Below are positions 31,223 to 41,364 of a DNA stretch of 64,000 nucleotides, in pieces. The notes beneath the pieces were generated by a model. The model had not been told where the DNA came from, made no database searches, and was given only the letters and a program-made list of their open reading frames with translations. Made by a program: the position numbers and the translations under genes. The stretch is taken from the NCBI GenBank assembly GCA_015068735.1, contig SVJW01000004.1, positions 1-64,000 of the forward strand, written 5' to 3'. Within the stretch, counting starts at the first letter, position 1; each line of letters begins with the position of its first letter. This DNA comes from Oscillospiraceae bacterium (GTDB lineage: Bacteria; Bacillota; Clostridia; UMGS1883).

Positions 31223-32176
31223 TTAAAAAGGAAGAAGAGAAAAGGCTCTCAATATAGTATATGCAATATATATCACATAAAGTACCACGCAAATTAAACC
31301 TTCAGGTCTGTTGACTTTTTTGCTTGTGATACAAGCAAGATACATAAGAATATTAACTCCGATAAGAAAAACGGAATCAATGAAAGCTGCCGGTTCGCAG
31401 TTAAGGGGATGCACAAGACCGCTCATACCCAAAATAAACATAATGTTGAATATGCAGGAACCCACAACATTGCCCAGTGCAATTTCGCTTTCGCCTTTTT
31501 TAGCTGCAACAATGCTTGTTACAAGCTCGGGAAGACTGGTTCCCACAGCAACAACTGTAAGACCTATAAGCATCTCACTCATACCGAAAGCTTTTGCGAA
31601 AAATTTAGCACTGTCAACAGTAAAAGTTCCGCCAAGAATAATTCCTGCACCGCCTAAAAGAATAAAAACAAGGCTCTTGGAAAGGGGCATAGGCTTTTCG
31701 TTTTCTGCAGACTGCTGACGGTCTTTAAGAGCAGAAACAACCAGTAAAACAAGGTATGCAACAAAAATCACAAAAAGAACCCCTGCTTCAATACGAGAGA
31801 GAATATTATCCCTGAGCATAAATGCAAGCAGAGCAGTTATGCCGATGCAGATAGGGAGGTCCCTCTTCATAATCATTTTGTCCACAACGAATGGACAAAT
31901 AAGTGCCGAAGCACCCACAACAACAAGCAGATTAAATATATTTGACCCTACAACATTCGCAATGGAAAGATCGTAGCTGCCCTGCAGCGAAGAAGTAATA
32001 CTTACCGCCGCTTCGGGAAGTGATGTTCCGATTGAAACTATTGTAAGACCGATGATTACCGACGGGATCTTAAAAAGTTTTGCTACAGAGCTGCTTCCGT
32101 CAACAAAAATATCTGCGCCCTTTACAAGGAAGAAAAAGCCGACAAGCAGCATTGCCAAGTTCAATACGTATTCCAT
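31223..32176 (-). CDS. CaCA family Na+/Ca2+-type cation antiporter (YrbG-like), paralog 2
   Basis: Same alpha-repeat motifs as paralog 1; start MEYVLNLAMLL at 32176. Confidence 0.95.
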   Translation of the reverse strand: MEYVLNLAMLLVGFFFLVKGADIFVDGSSSVAKLFKIPSVIIGLTIVSIGTSLPEAAVSITSSLQGSYDLSIANVVGSNIFNLLVVVGASALICPFVVDKMIMKRDLPICIGITALLAFMLRDNILSRIEAGVLFVIFVAYLVLLVVSALKDRQQSAENEKPMPLSKSLVFILLGGAGIILGGTFTVDSAKFFAKAFGMSEMLIGLTVVAVGTSLPELVTSIVAAKKGESEIALGNVVGSCIFNIMFILGMSGLVHPLNCEPAAFIDSVFLIGVNILMYLACITSKKVNRPEGLICVVLYVIYIAYTILRAFSLLPF

Positions 32177-32207
32177 AATTGCACCTCTTAATTTGATTTT
32201 ATGCAAT

Positions 32208-32333
32208 AAAAAAGACTTTTATCGCACAAAAATAATGCGATAAAAGTCTCGCTGTTTCATACAAAAGCGGGTAACAAAGTTACCGTACTGACGCCGTTGT
32301 AACGGAATAATTTCCGTCGCTACTCCCCTTTAT
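32208..32333 (-). promoter_or_regulatory. yybP-ykoY family (Mn2+) riboswitch 2, with terminator
   Basis: Minus strand AAGGGGAGTAGCGACGGAAA...TTACAACGGCGTCAGTACGGTAAC...GTTACCCGCTTTTGTATGAAACAGCGAGACTTTTATCGCA...TGCGATAAAAGTCTTTTTT. Confidence 0.9.
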
Positions 32334-32444
32334 CGGGAGTATTCTATCACAAAGAAAGTGCATTTGTCAAGATAAAAACCATTTGCATCTTGACAAATGC
32401 AGGGAGACCGTAAGATTTCGATGTATGTATAATTTCGCTCTGAC

Positions 32445-33041
32445 TTAGTTACAGTACGGACATCGTGTGTATTCCGAATTGTTAACAACCTGATTTTTAT
32501 TATATGCCCAATAATATTCGGAATCAAAATATTCGCACCCGTATACATGATAGGTTTTATAGCCGTCATCTTCTACTACGCGGATGGAAGAATCCATAAA
32601 ATCAACCTTTACGGAAAGTTCCTCAATATCCATTTCCAGAAGAGCAATCTCTTCTTCGAGAGCATCGATTTCCTGCTCATACTCGGAAGCAGTGTATGCG
32701 TTTTCCTCTGCGAGCATAGTGTTGTTGAATTCAAGATCTTCAACCTGACTTTCAAGATTGCGGATGCGGGAAGTAGCCGTTACGTAATAAAAAGCAAATC
32801 CTGTAATAAGTGCTACAACAATAACAGCAGAGATAATAGAAAGAACAATGTATTTTTTTGCTTTGTCACGAGGTTTCCTCGGGGGCAGGACAGCTCTTTC
32901 ATAAGGCTCTGAAACTATATCATCTCTTGTTTCTTCTTCAACAACTTCAATTTCTGCAACGGGGAAGTCTTCCACCGGAGGCTCTGTTATCGGTCCGGTA
33001 GGATAGGTAACCTGCTGCTCGTTATCGGTAAAATTCGTCAT
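32445..33041 (-). CDS. Membrane coiled-coil protein with C-terminal Cys/His motif (YHVYGC...RCPYC)
   Basis: TM segment YIVLSIISAVIVVALITGFAFYYV, coiled coil, Cys-His C-terminus. Confidence 0.65.
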   Translation of the reverse strand: MTNFTDNEQQVTYPTGPITEPPVEDFPVAEIEVVEEETRDDIVSEPYERAVLPPRKPRDKAKKYIVLSIISAVIVVALITGFAFYYVTATSRIRNLESQVEDLEFNNTMLAEENAYTASEYEQEIDALEEEIALLEMDIEELSVKVDFMDSSIRVVEDDGYKTYHVYGCEYFDSEYYWAYNKNQVVNNSEYTRCPYCN

Positions 33042-33060
33042 CTGTAATCACCCCTTCGGG

Positions 33061-33405
33061 TTATATAATGTAGAGTATGATTCCAATTAGAATAGCTGCA
33101 TATCCAAGCCCCATATAAATACAGATTTTGGTAAGCTTTTTGATCTTCAAGCGAAGCTTTTCCTCCTCAGAAAATCTGCCTGCATAGGCGCCTGCTTCCT
33201 GAAGTTTGTTTTTCTTCTTCAGAATTTTTTTCTTCAGCTTTTCAATGTCATCCTGAAGATCCTCTATTCTTTCCTCTTCCTTTTTACGCTCTTTTTCTTC
33301 CTTTTGCTCGCGCTCACGGCGTTCTTCTTCCGCTTCTTCGTTTACGTCTTCGATGATTTCTTCCAATTCCTCTTCGAAAATTTTGTTCTCTTTGTTCTTT
33401 TCCAT
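33061..33405 (-). CDS. Hypothetical charged coiled-coil membrane protein
   Basis: MEKNKENKIFEEELEEIIEDVNEEAEEERREREQKEE..., C-terminal TM; RBS AGGAGG upstream. Confidence 0.6.
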   Translation of the reverse strand: MEKNKENKIFEEELEEIIEDVNEEAEEERREREQKEEKERKKEEERIEDLQDDIEKLKKKILKKKNKLQEAGAYAGRFSEEEKLRLKIKKLTKICIYMGLGYAAILIGIILYII

Positions 33406-33454
33406 TAGAAAATCCTCCTTATAAAATTTGTTTGTTATAATATGCCTCTTAACT

Positions 33455-34048
33455 CTAATACAGATACCATTCTCCGTAAGTTGCAGCATCGTCGGCACTA
33501 CCCGGATATTCGTTGTATGTAAGGGTGTATTCCTTTTGCGTGGATATGTCGTACAGCACACGGTTGGACTTGAGAAAAGCAACGCGTATATCTTCGCTTT
33601 TGCATATGCTGACCGTTTCTTCCGTCAATTCCGGCAGGGGTTCTTCGGCGTTCAGTAAAATTACAACTTTTTTTGAACAGTTTTCTTCGGGAATATTATA
33701 TATTTTACAGGTTTTGTAAAATTCCAGATGTATCTTTTTCCATTCCGAGCATAATCTAACGGCTTCGTTGATATCGATATCCTTAACAAGGGATAACCAG
33801 CACGATACCCCGGAATGGTCGTCAAGTCCATCCGGACCGACATACTCCAATTCATCTTCAAATGGATTGGGTGTAAATTTAAACGCATCGGGAAGTTTTC
33901 CTTCATTCTTTAAAAACTCTGTGAATTCAGGGTAAAAAAGAGCGCAGAATTCCTCCCACCTATCCCGTATTACCGCTTCCTCATCGAGTTCTCGGCCTAC
34001 CTTATCGGCATATTTTCTCAGCTGTTTCATGTATGAATCGAATAGCAT
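33455..34048 (-). CDS. Hypothetical protein
   Basis: 197-aa ORF with RBS AAGGAG; no recognised domain. Confidence 0.55.
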   Translation of the reverse strand: MLFDSYMKQLRKYADKVGRELDEEAVIRDRWEEFCALFYPEFTEFLKNEGKLPDAFKFTPNPFEDELEYVGPDGLDDHSGVSCWLSLVKDIDINEAVRLCSEWKKIHLEFYKTCKIYNIPEENCSKKVVILLNAEEPLPELTEETVSICKSEDIRVAFLKSNRVLYDISTQKEYTLTYNEYPGSADDAATYGEWYLY

Positions 34049-34094
34049 TTGTGTTCTCCTTTTGCAACGTAATTAGTGCAGAAAAATTAAAATT

Positions 34095-35471
34095 TTAATC
34101 GGTTAAACTGAATATGTTCCTTTCAATGTTTGCCCTACATAGCACGACCGCACTTTCAACGTGAGATGTCATCGGGAATTGATCAAACATATGAGCTTCC
34201 TTTAATATATAACCGTTCTGACATAGATATTTTGCGTCTCTTGCCATTGTTGCAGGGTCACAGGAAACATAAACTATCCTTTCGGGTTTCATTCCTGCGA
34301 TGGCAGAAAGAAGCTTTTCATCGCAACCTTTTCTCGGCGGATCAAGGACAACCACATCGGCTTTTTCGCCTTCTCTTATAAGCTTGGGCGCAACTTCTTC
34401 TGCAGCGCCACAGTAAAATTCTGCGTTTGTAATTCCATTTAATTCGGCATTCTCTCTTGCATTCTTAACGGCATCTTCAACAATTTCAATGCCGATAACC
34501 TTTTTTGCCTTCTGTGCAAGAAACAAACTTATGCTTCCCGTACCGCAGTAAAGGTCAAATGCCGTTTTTTCTCCGTCAAGATTGGCGAGTTCCAGCGCCT
34601 TTTCGTAAAGGAGTTTTGTAGTGTATGGGTTTACCTGATAAAAACTCTTGTAATGTACCTTATATCTAATAGTACCAACATTATCGATAATGTGCGGAAC
34701 TCCGTATATAACTTTATCTCTATCACCATACACGTTATTGGTGCGGTCGGGGTTTATATTTATAACAATTCCTTTTACAAAAGGAAACTTTTCCTTAATT
34801 ATGTCAATAAGACTTTCGGTACAGGGGAGCGATTTTTTCGCAACCAGAACAAGTACCGCCTCGCTTTTTCCGATTCGCATACATATTCTGCGAAGATTTC
34901 CTGTACAAGTTTCTTCGTCATATATATCAATACCGTTTTCTGTTGCCCAGTCACAAACCGCGTTGACAACCTGATTTGTTCTTTCATCCTGCAGACTGCA
35001 TGCTTCGGGGACAACTACTCTGTGGCTGTGGGGTGCGTAGAATCCTGCCCGAACTTTTCCGTCTGCAACCGTTACGGGGAACTGTGCCTTATTTCTGTAA
35101 TTGTAGCAAGGATTACTTCCTGTAACGGAGTCAATAACGGCATCGGAAAAACCGCCGATACGAACAAGCGCATCAAGCACCTTATTCTTTTTATACTCGA
35201 GCTGATGAGAGTATTCAACACCCTGCATACTGCAACCGCCGCATTTCTGAAAAACTTCGCAACGGGGCTCAGTTCTCAACGGAGAAGGCTCAATGACCTC
35301 CAGCAGTTTGCCGTAACCGTAATTTTTCTTTTCTTTAATTATAAGGATTTTCGCAATGTCGCCTTTGACGGCTCCGGGAACAAAGACAGTAAATCCGTCG
35401 GGCTTTGCAATTCCCTCTCCGTCAGCACCGAATGCGACAATTTCTGTTATATGCTCTGTATTTTTGTACAT
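34095..35471 (-). CDS. rlmD: 23S rRNA (uracil-C5)-methyltransferase RlmD-type
   Basis: CGGCSMQGVEY; FDLYCGTGSISLFLA; VVLDPPRKGCDE; VSCDPATMARD. Confidence 0.95.
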   Translation of the reverse strand: MYKNTEHITEIVAFGADGEGIAKPDGFTVFVPGAVKGDIAKILIIKEKKNYGYGKLLEVIEPSPLRTEPRCEVFQKCGGCSMQGVEYSHQLEYKKNKVLDALVRIGGFSDAVIDSVTGSNPCYNYRNKAQFPVTVADGKVRAGFYAPHSHRVVVPEACSLQDERTNQVVNAVCDWATENGIDIYDEETCTGNLRRICMRIGKSEAVLVLVAKKSLPCTESLIDIIKEKFPFVKGIVININPDRTNNVYGDRDKVIYGVPHIIDNVGTIRYKVHYKSFYQVNPYTTKLLYEKALELANLDGEKTAFDLYCGTGSISLFLAQKAKKVIGIEIVEDAVKNARENAELNGITNAEFYCGAAEEVAPKLIREGEKADVVVLDPPRKGCDEKLLSAIAGMKPERIVYVSCDPATMARDAKYLCQNGYILKEAHMFDQFPMTSHVESAVVLCRANIERNIFSLTD

Positions 35472-37456
35472 TTATCTGAAATCCTTTCGGGGGTAAAGAT
35501 TCTGTAGGAAAGCGGATGCAGTTCCATAATAAGATTATGATCGTCAGATATAAGTTCTCCGCTTAAAGTATCGCGGACAGACTCAATTCCGTATTTGGAA
35601 AGATTGAGGCTTACAAAACGACTGTCACTACTTGCATTAACGATAATGATAACCTCGTCGCCTGCTGCTGATTTTCCGAATGCATCCTTGCCATCCTCGG
35701 CATTTCTCATATAAACCGCCACACCGTCTTCTGCCGAAATCAATGTGCAGAATCCTGTGCGAAGGGCTTGCTTTTCTTTTCTTAAACCGGCAAACATTTT
35801 TATTTGCCGCATTATCTCGCTTTCCCCGTGCCCCCAGTCCATAGGTGCGCGGTTAAAGGGATCCGCAAATCCCAGCATTTCCATCTCGTCACCGTAATAA
35901 ATTGTTGGTGCACCGGGAAGCGTCATCTGAAGACACACGGCAAGCACCATTCTGCGTTTTGCAAGAGCCAGCTTGTCTTCGGGGATAACATAGTCGTGTT
36001 GTTCCTGTCGTGTAAGTGTGCGAAAATCGGGGGTGTCGGCAAGAACGGTAAGCGCTCTGGGTATATCGTGGGACGAAAGCAAATTCATTGCCGTGTACAG
36101 CGACTCCTTGGGATAGTTTTCCAGAAGAGAATGCATTTTGCCAAAAAACTGCTTTGCATCGCCACCTGTAAGATAGCCGAGCACAGCGTCCTTAAATACG
36201 TAGTTCATAACGCTGTCCAGTTCTTTACCTAATATAAAGGCACGTTTTTCACCGTAACTTACCTTGTTGGAAGCATCCTCCCAAACCTCACCTATAAGGA
36301 GGGCATCGGGATTTTCGCTTTTTATTGATGTCCTCAGCTTTTTAATAAATTCATCAGGAAGCTCATCTGCCACATCAAGCCTGAAACCATCAGCCCCTCG
36401 GCGAAGCCATTTTTTTATAACACTGTGCTTGCCGCTTGCAATATATTGAGTAAAATTCTTATCTAATTCATTAACGTTGGGAAGTGTTTCAAATCCCCAC
36501 CAGGATTCGTACTTGTCAGGAAAATGAGAAAAATTATACCAACTGTAATAGGGGGAATCCTTGCTCTGCGCCGCCCCTACGCTGTCATAATGATTGTATT
36601 TGTTAAAATACTTACTGTCGGCACCGGTATGACTGAAAACGCCGTCCAGAATTATGTGTATTCCAAGTTTTTTTGCTTCTTTGGAAAGCTCCTCAAAATC
36701 TTCAACGCTTCCCAAAAGTTCATCGGGGTTTTCGTAATCACCGGTATCGTAACGGTGGTTGGAAAATGCCTTGGAGATAGGATTAAGATATATTGCCGTA
36801 ACTCCCAAGTCTGCAAGATAAGGGAGTTTTTTCTTTATGCCGTCAAAATTCCCGCCGAAAAAGTCGTTGGAAAGATATTCTCCGCCGAACTGGTCGGGGC
36901 GGTAGAAAGGCTCATCCTCCCACTTTCGTTCTATTCCGTGGAAAGGTGTCTCCTTTCCGCGACAAAACCTGTCGGGAAAAATCTGATATACAATTGCGTT
37001 TTTCATCCAGTCGGGAGTTGTGAAATTTTTATCGTAAACAGTTATCTGATACAAACTGTCGGGTGTACCCTGACTGATTTCACCCAAACCGCCGGTGTGT
37101 GCGGAATTGTTTCCGTAATAAAGAGCGTTTCCGTCAGCACATACAAAGAAACAGTAGAACAGAAGACAGGGAGAAGAGGGCGTTTCAATTTCACACTCGA
37201 AAACTCTGCTTCCGTTTGTTTCAAAAACAAAATGCATAGGGATTTCCGCATTATCGATAATGCAACAAACCTTTTCCGGAAACTCAAAAGATTCTACGGA
37301 AAGGCGAAGCGTTATTTTTGTATCTGTAGGGCAAGCACCAAAAGGGTTTCTGTAAAAAAGCTTGCCTGAATTATGCTCTATACACAATGCATACCACCTC
37401 AAGAATATATTATATACCATTTTAACGGAAAGAGCAATAAATTTCTTGTAAAACAA
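35447..37456 (-). CDS. Glycoside hydrolase family 13 alpha-glycosidase (neopullulanase-like)
   Basis: YQIFPDRFCRG; DGVFSHTG; GFRLDVADE; GEVW; SSHDIPR. Confidence 0.92.
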   Translation of the reverse strand: MFYKKFIALSVKMVYNIFLRWYALCIEHNSGKLFYRNPFGACPTDTKITLRLSVESFEFPEKVCCIIDNAEIPMHFVFETNGSRVFECEIETPSSPCLLFYCFFVCADGNALYYGNNSAHTGGLGEISQGTPDSLYQITVYDKNFTTPDWMKNAIVYQIFPDRFCRGKETPFHGIERKWEDEPFYRPDQFGGEYLSNDFFGGNFDGIKKKLPYLADLGVTAIYLNPISKAFSNHRYDTGDYENPDELLGSVEDFEELSKEAKKLGIHIILDGVFSHTGADSKYFNKYNHYDSVGAAQSKDSPYYSWYNFSHFPDKYESWWGFETLPNVNELDKNFTQYIASGKHSVIKKWLRRGADGFRLDVADELPDEFIKKLRTSIKSENPDALLIGEVWEDASNKVSYGEKRAFILGKELDSVMNYVFKDAVLGYLTGGDAKQFFGKMHSLLENYPKESLYTAMNLLSSHDIPRALTVLADTPDFRTLTRQEQHDYVIPEDKLALAKRRMVLAVCLQMTLPGAPTIYYGDEMEMLGFADPFNRAPMDWGHGESEIMRQIKMFAGLRKEKQALRTGFCTLISAEDGVAVYMRNAEDGKDAFGKSAAGDEVIIIVNASSDSRFVSLNLSKYGIESVRDTLSGELISDDHNLIMELHPLSYRIFTPERISDKCTKIQSI

Positions 37457-37507
37457 CCTATTTTATAGTATAATAACATAGATATATTATGTTTTGGAGG
37501 AAATCCC

Positions 37508-38632
37508 ATGTCATCTAAGCGACTTCTTCTGACAATACCTACCTTTTTCGGTACGGAAGCGACTCTTGCCCACGAGGTCCGTTCCCTCGGCTATGAAACT
37601 ACCGAGGTTACAGACGGAAGAGTTACTTTTGAGGGCGATTTTGAAGCTGTTGCCCTGGCAAATGTCTTTATTCGCTCGGGCCAGCGTGTACTTATAAAAA
37701 TGGCACAGTTCCGTGCTACCACCTTTGAGGAACTTTTTCAGGGCGTTAACAGTATTGAGTGGGAACACTTCATTCAGAAAGACTGTGCATTCCCGGTTAA
37801 AGGAACGTCTCTTAAAAGTCAGCTTTCCAGTGTGCCTGCCTGCACAAGCATTGTGAAAAAGGCTGTTGTAAAAAGGCTTTCGGCAAAGTATGGAATTGAG
37901 CAGTTTGAGGAAACAGGCCCAATGATGCGTATTCAGTTTTCTCTGATGCGTGACGAGGCAACAATCTACCTTGACACTACGGGAGAGCCTCTTTATAAAC
38001 GTGGATACAGAGCGCAAGGTGTGGTTGCACCTATGCGCGAAACCCTTGCTTTTTCAATGATTGACATTACCCGTTGGCGCGGAGACAGACCGTTTATCGA
38101 CCCGTTCTGCGGAAGCGGTACAATCCCTATTGAGGCGGCTCTTTATGCAAAAAAGATTGCCCCCGGTCTTAACCGAAACTTTGTCAGCGAAAAATGGAGA
38201 GTTATGGGACAAGGTCTTTATGATGATGTTCGCGAGGAAGCAAGAAGCATTATCGATAATGCACTTGAGCCGATAATATTTGCTTCTGATATTGATCCGC
38301 AGGCGGTCAGACTTGCACAGGAAAATGCCCGCAAGGCAGGAGTTGACAAATACATTCGTTTCTCCGTGTGCGATGCGTCGAAAGTACCGCTTTTCGAGGA
38401 AAAGGGCGTGCTTGTTTCCAATCCTCCCTACGGCGAAAGGCTGATGGATAATACAAGTTGTGAAAGTCTTTACAGAAAAATCGGCAAGCATTTTTCGGCA
38501 TATACAAACATTGGTAAATACATCCTCACTTCACACGAGGGATTTGAGGATTGCTACGGCAGACCTGCCGACAAAAAGAGAAAACTTTATAACGGAATGT
38601 TAAAATGCTACCTTTACCAGTATTTTAAATAA
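37508..38632 (+). CDS. THUMP-domain class I SAM-dependent RNA methyltransferase (RlmL N-half-like)
   Basis: THUMP then FIDPFCGSGTIPIEAA and VSNPPYGERL. Confidence 0.93.
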   Translation: MSSKRLLLTIPTFFGTEATLAHEVRSLGYETTEVTDGRVTFEGDFEAVALANVFIRSGQRVLIKMAQFRATTFEELFQGVNSIEWEHFIQKDCAFPVKGTSLKSQLSSVPACTSIVKKAVVKRLSAKYGIEQFEETGPMMRIQFSLMRDEATIYLDTTGEPLYKRGYRAQGVVAPMRETLAFSMIDITRWRGDRPFIDPFCGSGTIPIEAALYAKKIAPGLNRNFVSEKWRVMGQGLYDDVREEARSIIDNALEPIIFASDIDPQAVRLAQENARKAGVDKYIRFSVCDASKVPLFEEKGVLVSNPPYGERLMDNTSCESLYRKIGKHFSAYTNIGKYILTSHEGFEDCYGRPADKKRKLYNGMLKCYLYQYFK

Positions 38633-38665
38633 TTTTTTCGCATACCTTGTAAAGAGGTGGGCGAA

Positions 38666-38872
38666 ATGAAAGAAAAAATGAAAAAATATCTCATAATAAC
38701 GGCATACAAAGGTGCTTTTGCACTGGGAATATTCCTTATTATATTTATAATCGGCTTTTTTGTGCCGGCATTTACCGAAAAACTAAGTCCCATATGGGAG
38801 AAAAATATAAATATCGGGCAGGTGAAAGAGCTTTCTTACAATCTTTTAAAGGAGCTTTTTCCTTTCCGATAA
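38666..38872 (+). CDS. Small membrane protein
   Basis: One TM (GAFALGIFLIIFIIGFFV), upstream AGAGGTGG. Confidence 0.5.
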   Translation: MKEKMKKYLIITAYKGAFALGIFLIIFIIGFFVPAFTEKLSPIWEKNINIGQVKELSYNLLKELFPFR

Positions 38873-38886
38873 CTTAGGAGAAAAAT

Positions 38887-40740
38887 ATGAGCACTTTGCA
38901 AAACCTGGATAAAATTTTTTCAAAAATACAGAAAGCAACCCACTATTGTGGCGGTGAGCTTAACAGCGTAATGAAAAATCCCGAAGAGGTGAAAATCCGC
39001 TACGCATTTGCATTCCCCGATACTTACGAAGTGGGAATGAGCCACTTGGGGATGAAAATTCTCTACCATATTTTAAATGAGAGGGAAGACACCTACTGCG
39101 AGCGTGTCTTTGCCCCCTGGATAGATATGGAGGAGGAAATGCGGAAAGAAAACGTTCCTCTTTTTACCAACGAAACTCATACTCCCGTAAAGGAGTTTGA
39201 TTTTTTGGGCATAACTCTCCAGTACGAAATGTGCTATTCCAACGTGCTTAATATGTTGGAACTTGCAGGAATTCCGCTTTTAGCTTCTCAGCGTGGAGAG
39301 AATGACCCATTTGTAAACGGTGGCGGTCCCTGTGCGTACAATCCCGAGCCTATTGCAGATTTCTTCGATTTTTTCACTATGGGTGAGGGAGAGGATGTTA
39401 TAGGCGAGCTTATGGATGCCTTTAACGAATGGAAAGAAGAGGGCGGCACGAGGGCAGATTACTTAAAGAAAATTGCAAAGATTGAGGGCATCTATGTTCC
39501 CTCTCTCTATGATGTTACCTATAACGAAGACGGTACAATAAAGAGTATGACGCCAAACTGTCCAGAAGCACCCGAAAAGGTTAAGAAGAGAATAATTTCC
39601 GACCTTGACAAGGTTACTTATCCCGACAAATTTATTGTACCCTTTTCCGACATTGTTCATGACAGAAGCAATATTGAAGTTTTTCGCGGTTGTATCCGTG
39701 GCTGCCGATTCTGTCAGGCGGGTATGATTTACCGTCCCGTCAGGGAAAAGAGTGCGGATACCCTTGTAAAGGACGCCTGCGCACTTATGGAATCTACAGG
39801 TTACGAGGAAATGGGACTTTCATCTCTTTCCACCAGCGACTATACACAGTTTCAGGAGCTTGCGGACAGGCTTCTTGAAATTACGGAAAAGGAAAAGGTC
39901 AGCCTTTCTCTTCCGTCTCTCCGTGTGGACAACTTCAGCCTCGACCTTATGGAAAAGGTGCAGAAAGTCAGAAAAAGCGGACTTACCTTTGCTCCCGAGG
40001 CAGGAAGTCAAAGAATGCGTGATGTTATAAATAAGAATGTTTCTGAGGACGACCTTATAAAATCGGCAACTCTTGCATTCGAGGGTGGCTGGAATACGGT
40101 AAAACTTTACTTTATGATTGGACTTCCTTATGAAGATTATCCTGATATAAAGGGCATTTCCGACCTTGCAGAAAAGGTTGTGGAATGTTTCTACAAAAGT
40201 GAAAAGACTAACAAACGCCGTCCCCCGTCGGTAACACTCAGCGTGGCAAGTTTTGTGCCTAAGCCGTTCACACCATTCCAATGGGCGGCACAGGACAGCA
40301 TTGAAACTCTTTCCGAGAAACAGCTTTTCCTTAAAAATGAAATCAGAAACCGTAAGGTCCGCTATAACTATCACCAGAGTGATGTGAGTGTGCTGGAGGG
40401 TGTATTTGCCCGCGGGGACAGAAAATTAAACAAGGTAATTCTCCGCGCTCATGAACTCGGTTGTAAACTTGACGGTTGGAATGAGTGCTTCAGCCTTGAA
40501 AAGTGGAATCAGGCATTTTCCGACTGCGGCATAGATATGGCGTTTTATACCCGTGCCCGTGACTATGACGAAATTCTCCCCTGGGATTTTGTAGATATCG
40601 GTGTAACGAGAGAATTTATGATGAAAGAAAACGAACTTGCAAAGAAGGCTCTTACAACACCCAACTGCCGTGAGAAATGCTCAGGTTGCGGTGCGGCGAA
40701 GCTGTGCAAGGAAAAGAAAGGGTGTGTATGCTTTGAATAA
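38887..40740 (+). CDS. TIGR03960-type B12-binding radical SAM protein
   Basis: FRGCIRGCRFCQAGMIYRPVREKS; C-terminal CREKCSGCGAAKLC. Confidence 0.92.
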   Translation: MSTLQNLDKIFSKIQKATHYCGGELNSVMKNPEEVKIRYAFAFPDTYEVGMSHLGMKILYHILNEREDTYCERVFAPWIDMEEEMRKENVPLFTNETHTPVKEFDFLGITLQYEMCYSNVLNMLELAGIPLLASQRGENDPFVNGGGPCAYNPEPIADFFDFFTMGEGEDVIGELMDAFNEWKEEGGTRADYLKKIAKIEGIYVPSLYDVTYNEDGTIKSMTPNCPEAPEKVKKRIISDLDKVTYPDKFIVPFSDIVHDRSNIEVFRGCIRGCRFCQAGMIYRPVREKSADTLVKDACALMESTGYEEMGLSSLSTSDYTQFQELADRLLEITEKEKVSLSLPSLRVDNFSLDLMEKVQKVRKSGLTFAPEAGSQRMRDVINKNVSEDDLIKSATLAFEGGWNTVKLYFMIGLPYEDYPDIKGISDLAEKVVECFYKSEKTNKRRPPSVTLSVASFVPKPFTPFQWAAQDSIETLSEKQLFLKNEIRNRKVRYNYHQSDVSVLEGVFARGDRKLNKVILRAHELGCKLDGWNECFSLEKWNQAFSDCGIDMAFYTRARDYDEILPWDFVDIGVTREFMMKENELAKKALTTPNCREKCSGCGAAKLCKEKKGCVCFE

Positions 40741-41362
40741 TAACTATTTTCTCCGCTATGAAAAAACGGAAAATGCAAAATATGTATCACACCTGGACTT
40801 TGTAAGAATGTTTGGCAGGGCGCTCCGCCGTGCACATCTTCCCATGGCGTATTCCGAGGGGTTTAACCCCCATCCGCTTTTGGGTTTTGCGCTTCCTCTG
40901 TCGGTAGGGTATACCAGCGAATGTGAAATTCTTGAAATTGCTCTTACTGAAGAAATTGCACCAGACGAAATTATGGCAAGGCTTAATGCTACTTTGCCAA
41001 TGGGCGTGAAAATCCTCTCGGCACACGAGGGGAAGAGCAATATGAAAAAGCTTGATGTTGCTCTTTATCAGGTGTTCCCCGAAAAGACGCCCCCGGGAAT
41101 TGCACAGTTTCTGGCAATGGATAAAATCCTTATAGAAAAGAAAACAAAAAGCGGAATCAAGGAAACCGACATCCGCCCCGACATTAAGGATATAAAGGTA
41201 ACTTTAGGTAAAATAGAAATGACACTTTCCGCAGGAAGCCGCGCAAACCTCAAGCCTGAGGTTGTTATTGCCGCAATGAATAAATACATTGACGGCTACC
41301 AAAGCGGTGTCTGCCGTTATCACAGAAAACAGATTTTTGATTTAGAAATGAATGTGATTTAA
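40733..41362 (+). CDS. TIGR03936/DUF2344 radical SAM-associated protein
   Basis: YFLRYEKTENAKYVSHLDFVRMFGRALRRAHLPMAYSEGFNPHP; probable TTG start overlapping the previous stop. Confidence 0.88.
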   Translation: MNNNYFLRYEKTENAKYVSHLDFVRMFGRALRRAHLPMAYSEGFNPHPLLGFALPLSVGYTSECEILEIALTEEIAPDEIMARLNATLPMGVKILSAHEGKSNMKKLDVALYQVFPEKTPPGIAQFLAMDKILIEKKTKSGIKETDIRPDIKDIKVTLGKIEMTLSAGSRANLKPEVVIAAMNKYIDGYQSGVCRYHRKQIFDLEMNVI

Positions 41363-41364
41363 CT

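Noticed and set aside
34653-35507. 284-aa plus-strand ORF
   Set aside because: Antisense shadow of rlmD.
36524-37369. 281-aa plus-strand ORF
   Set aside because: Antisense shadow of the GH13 gene.
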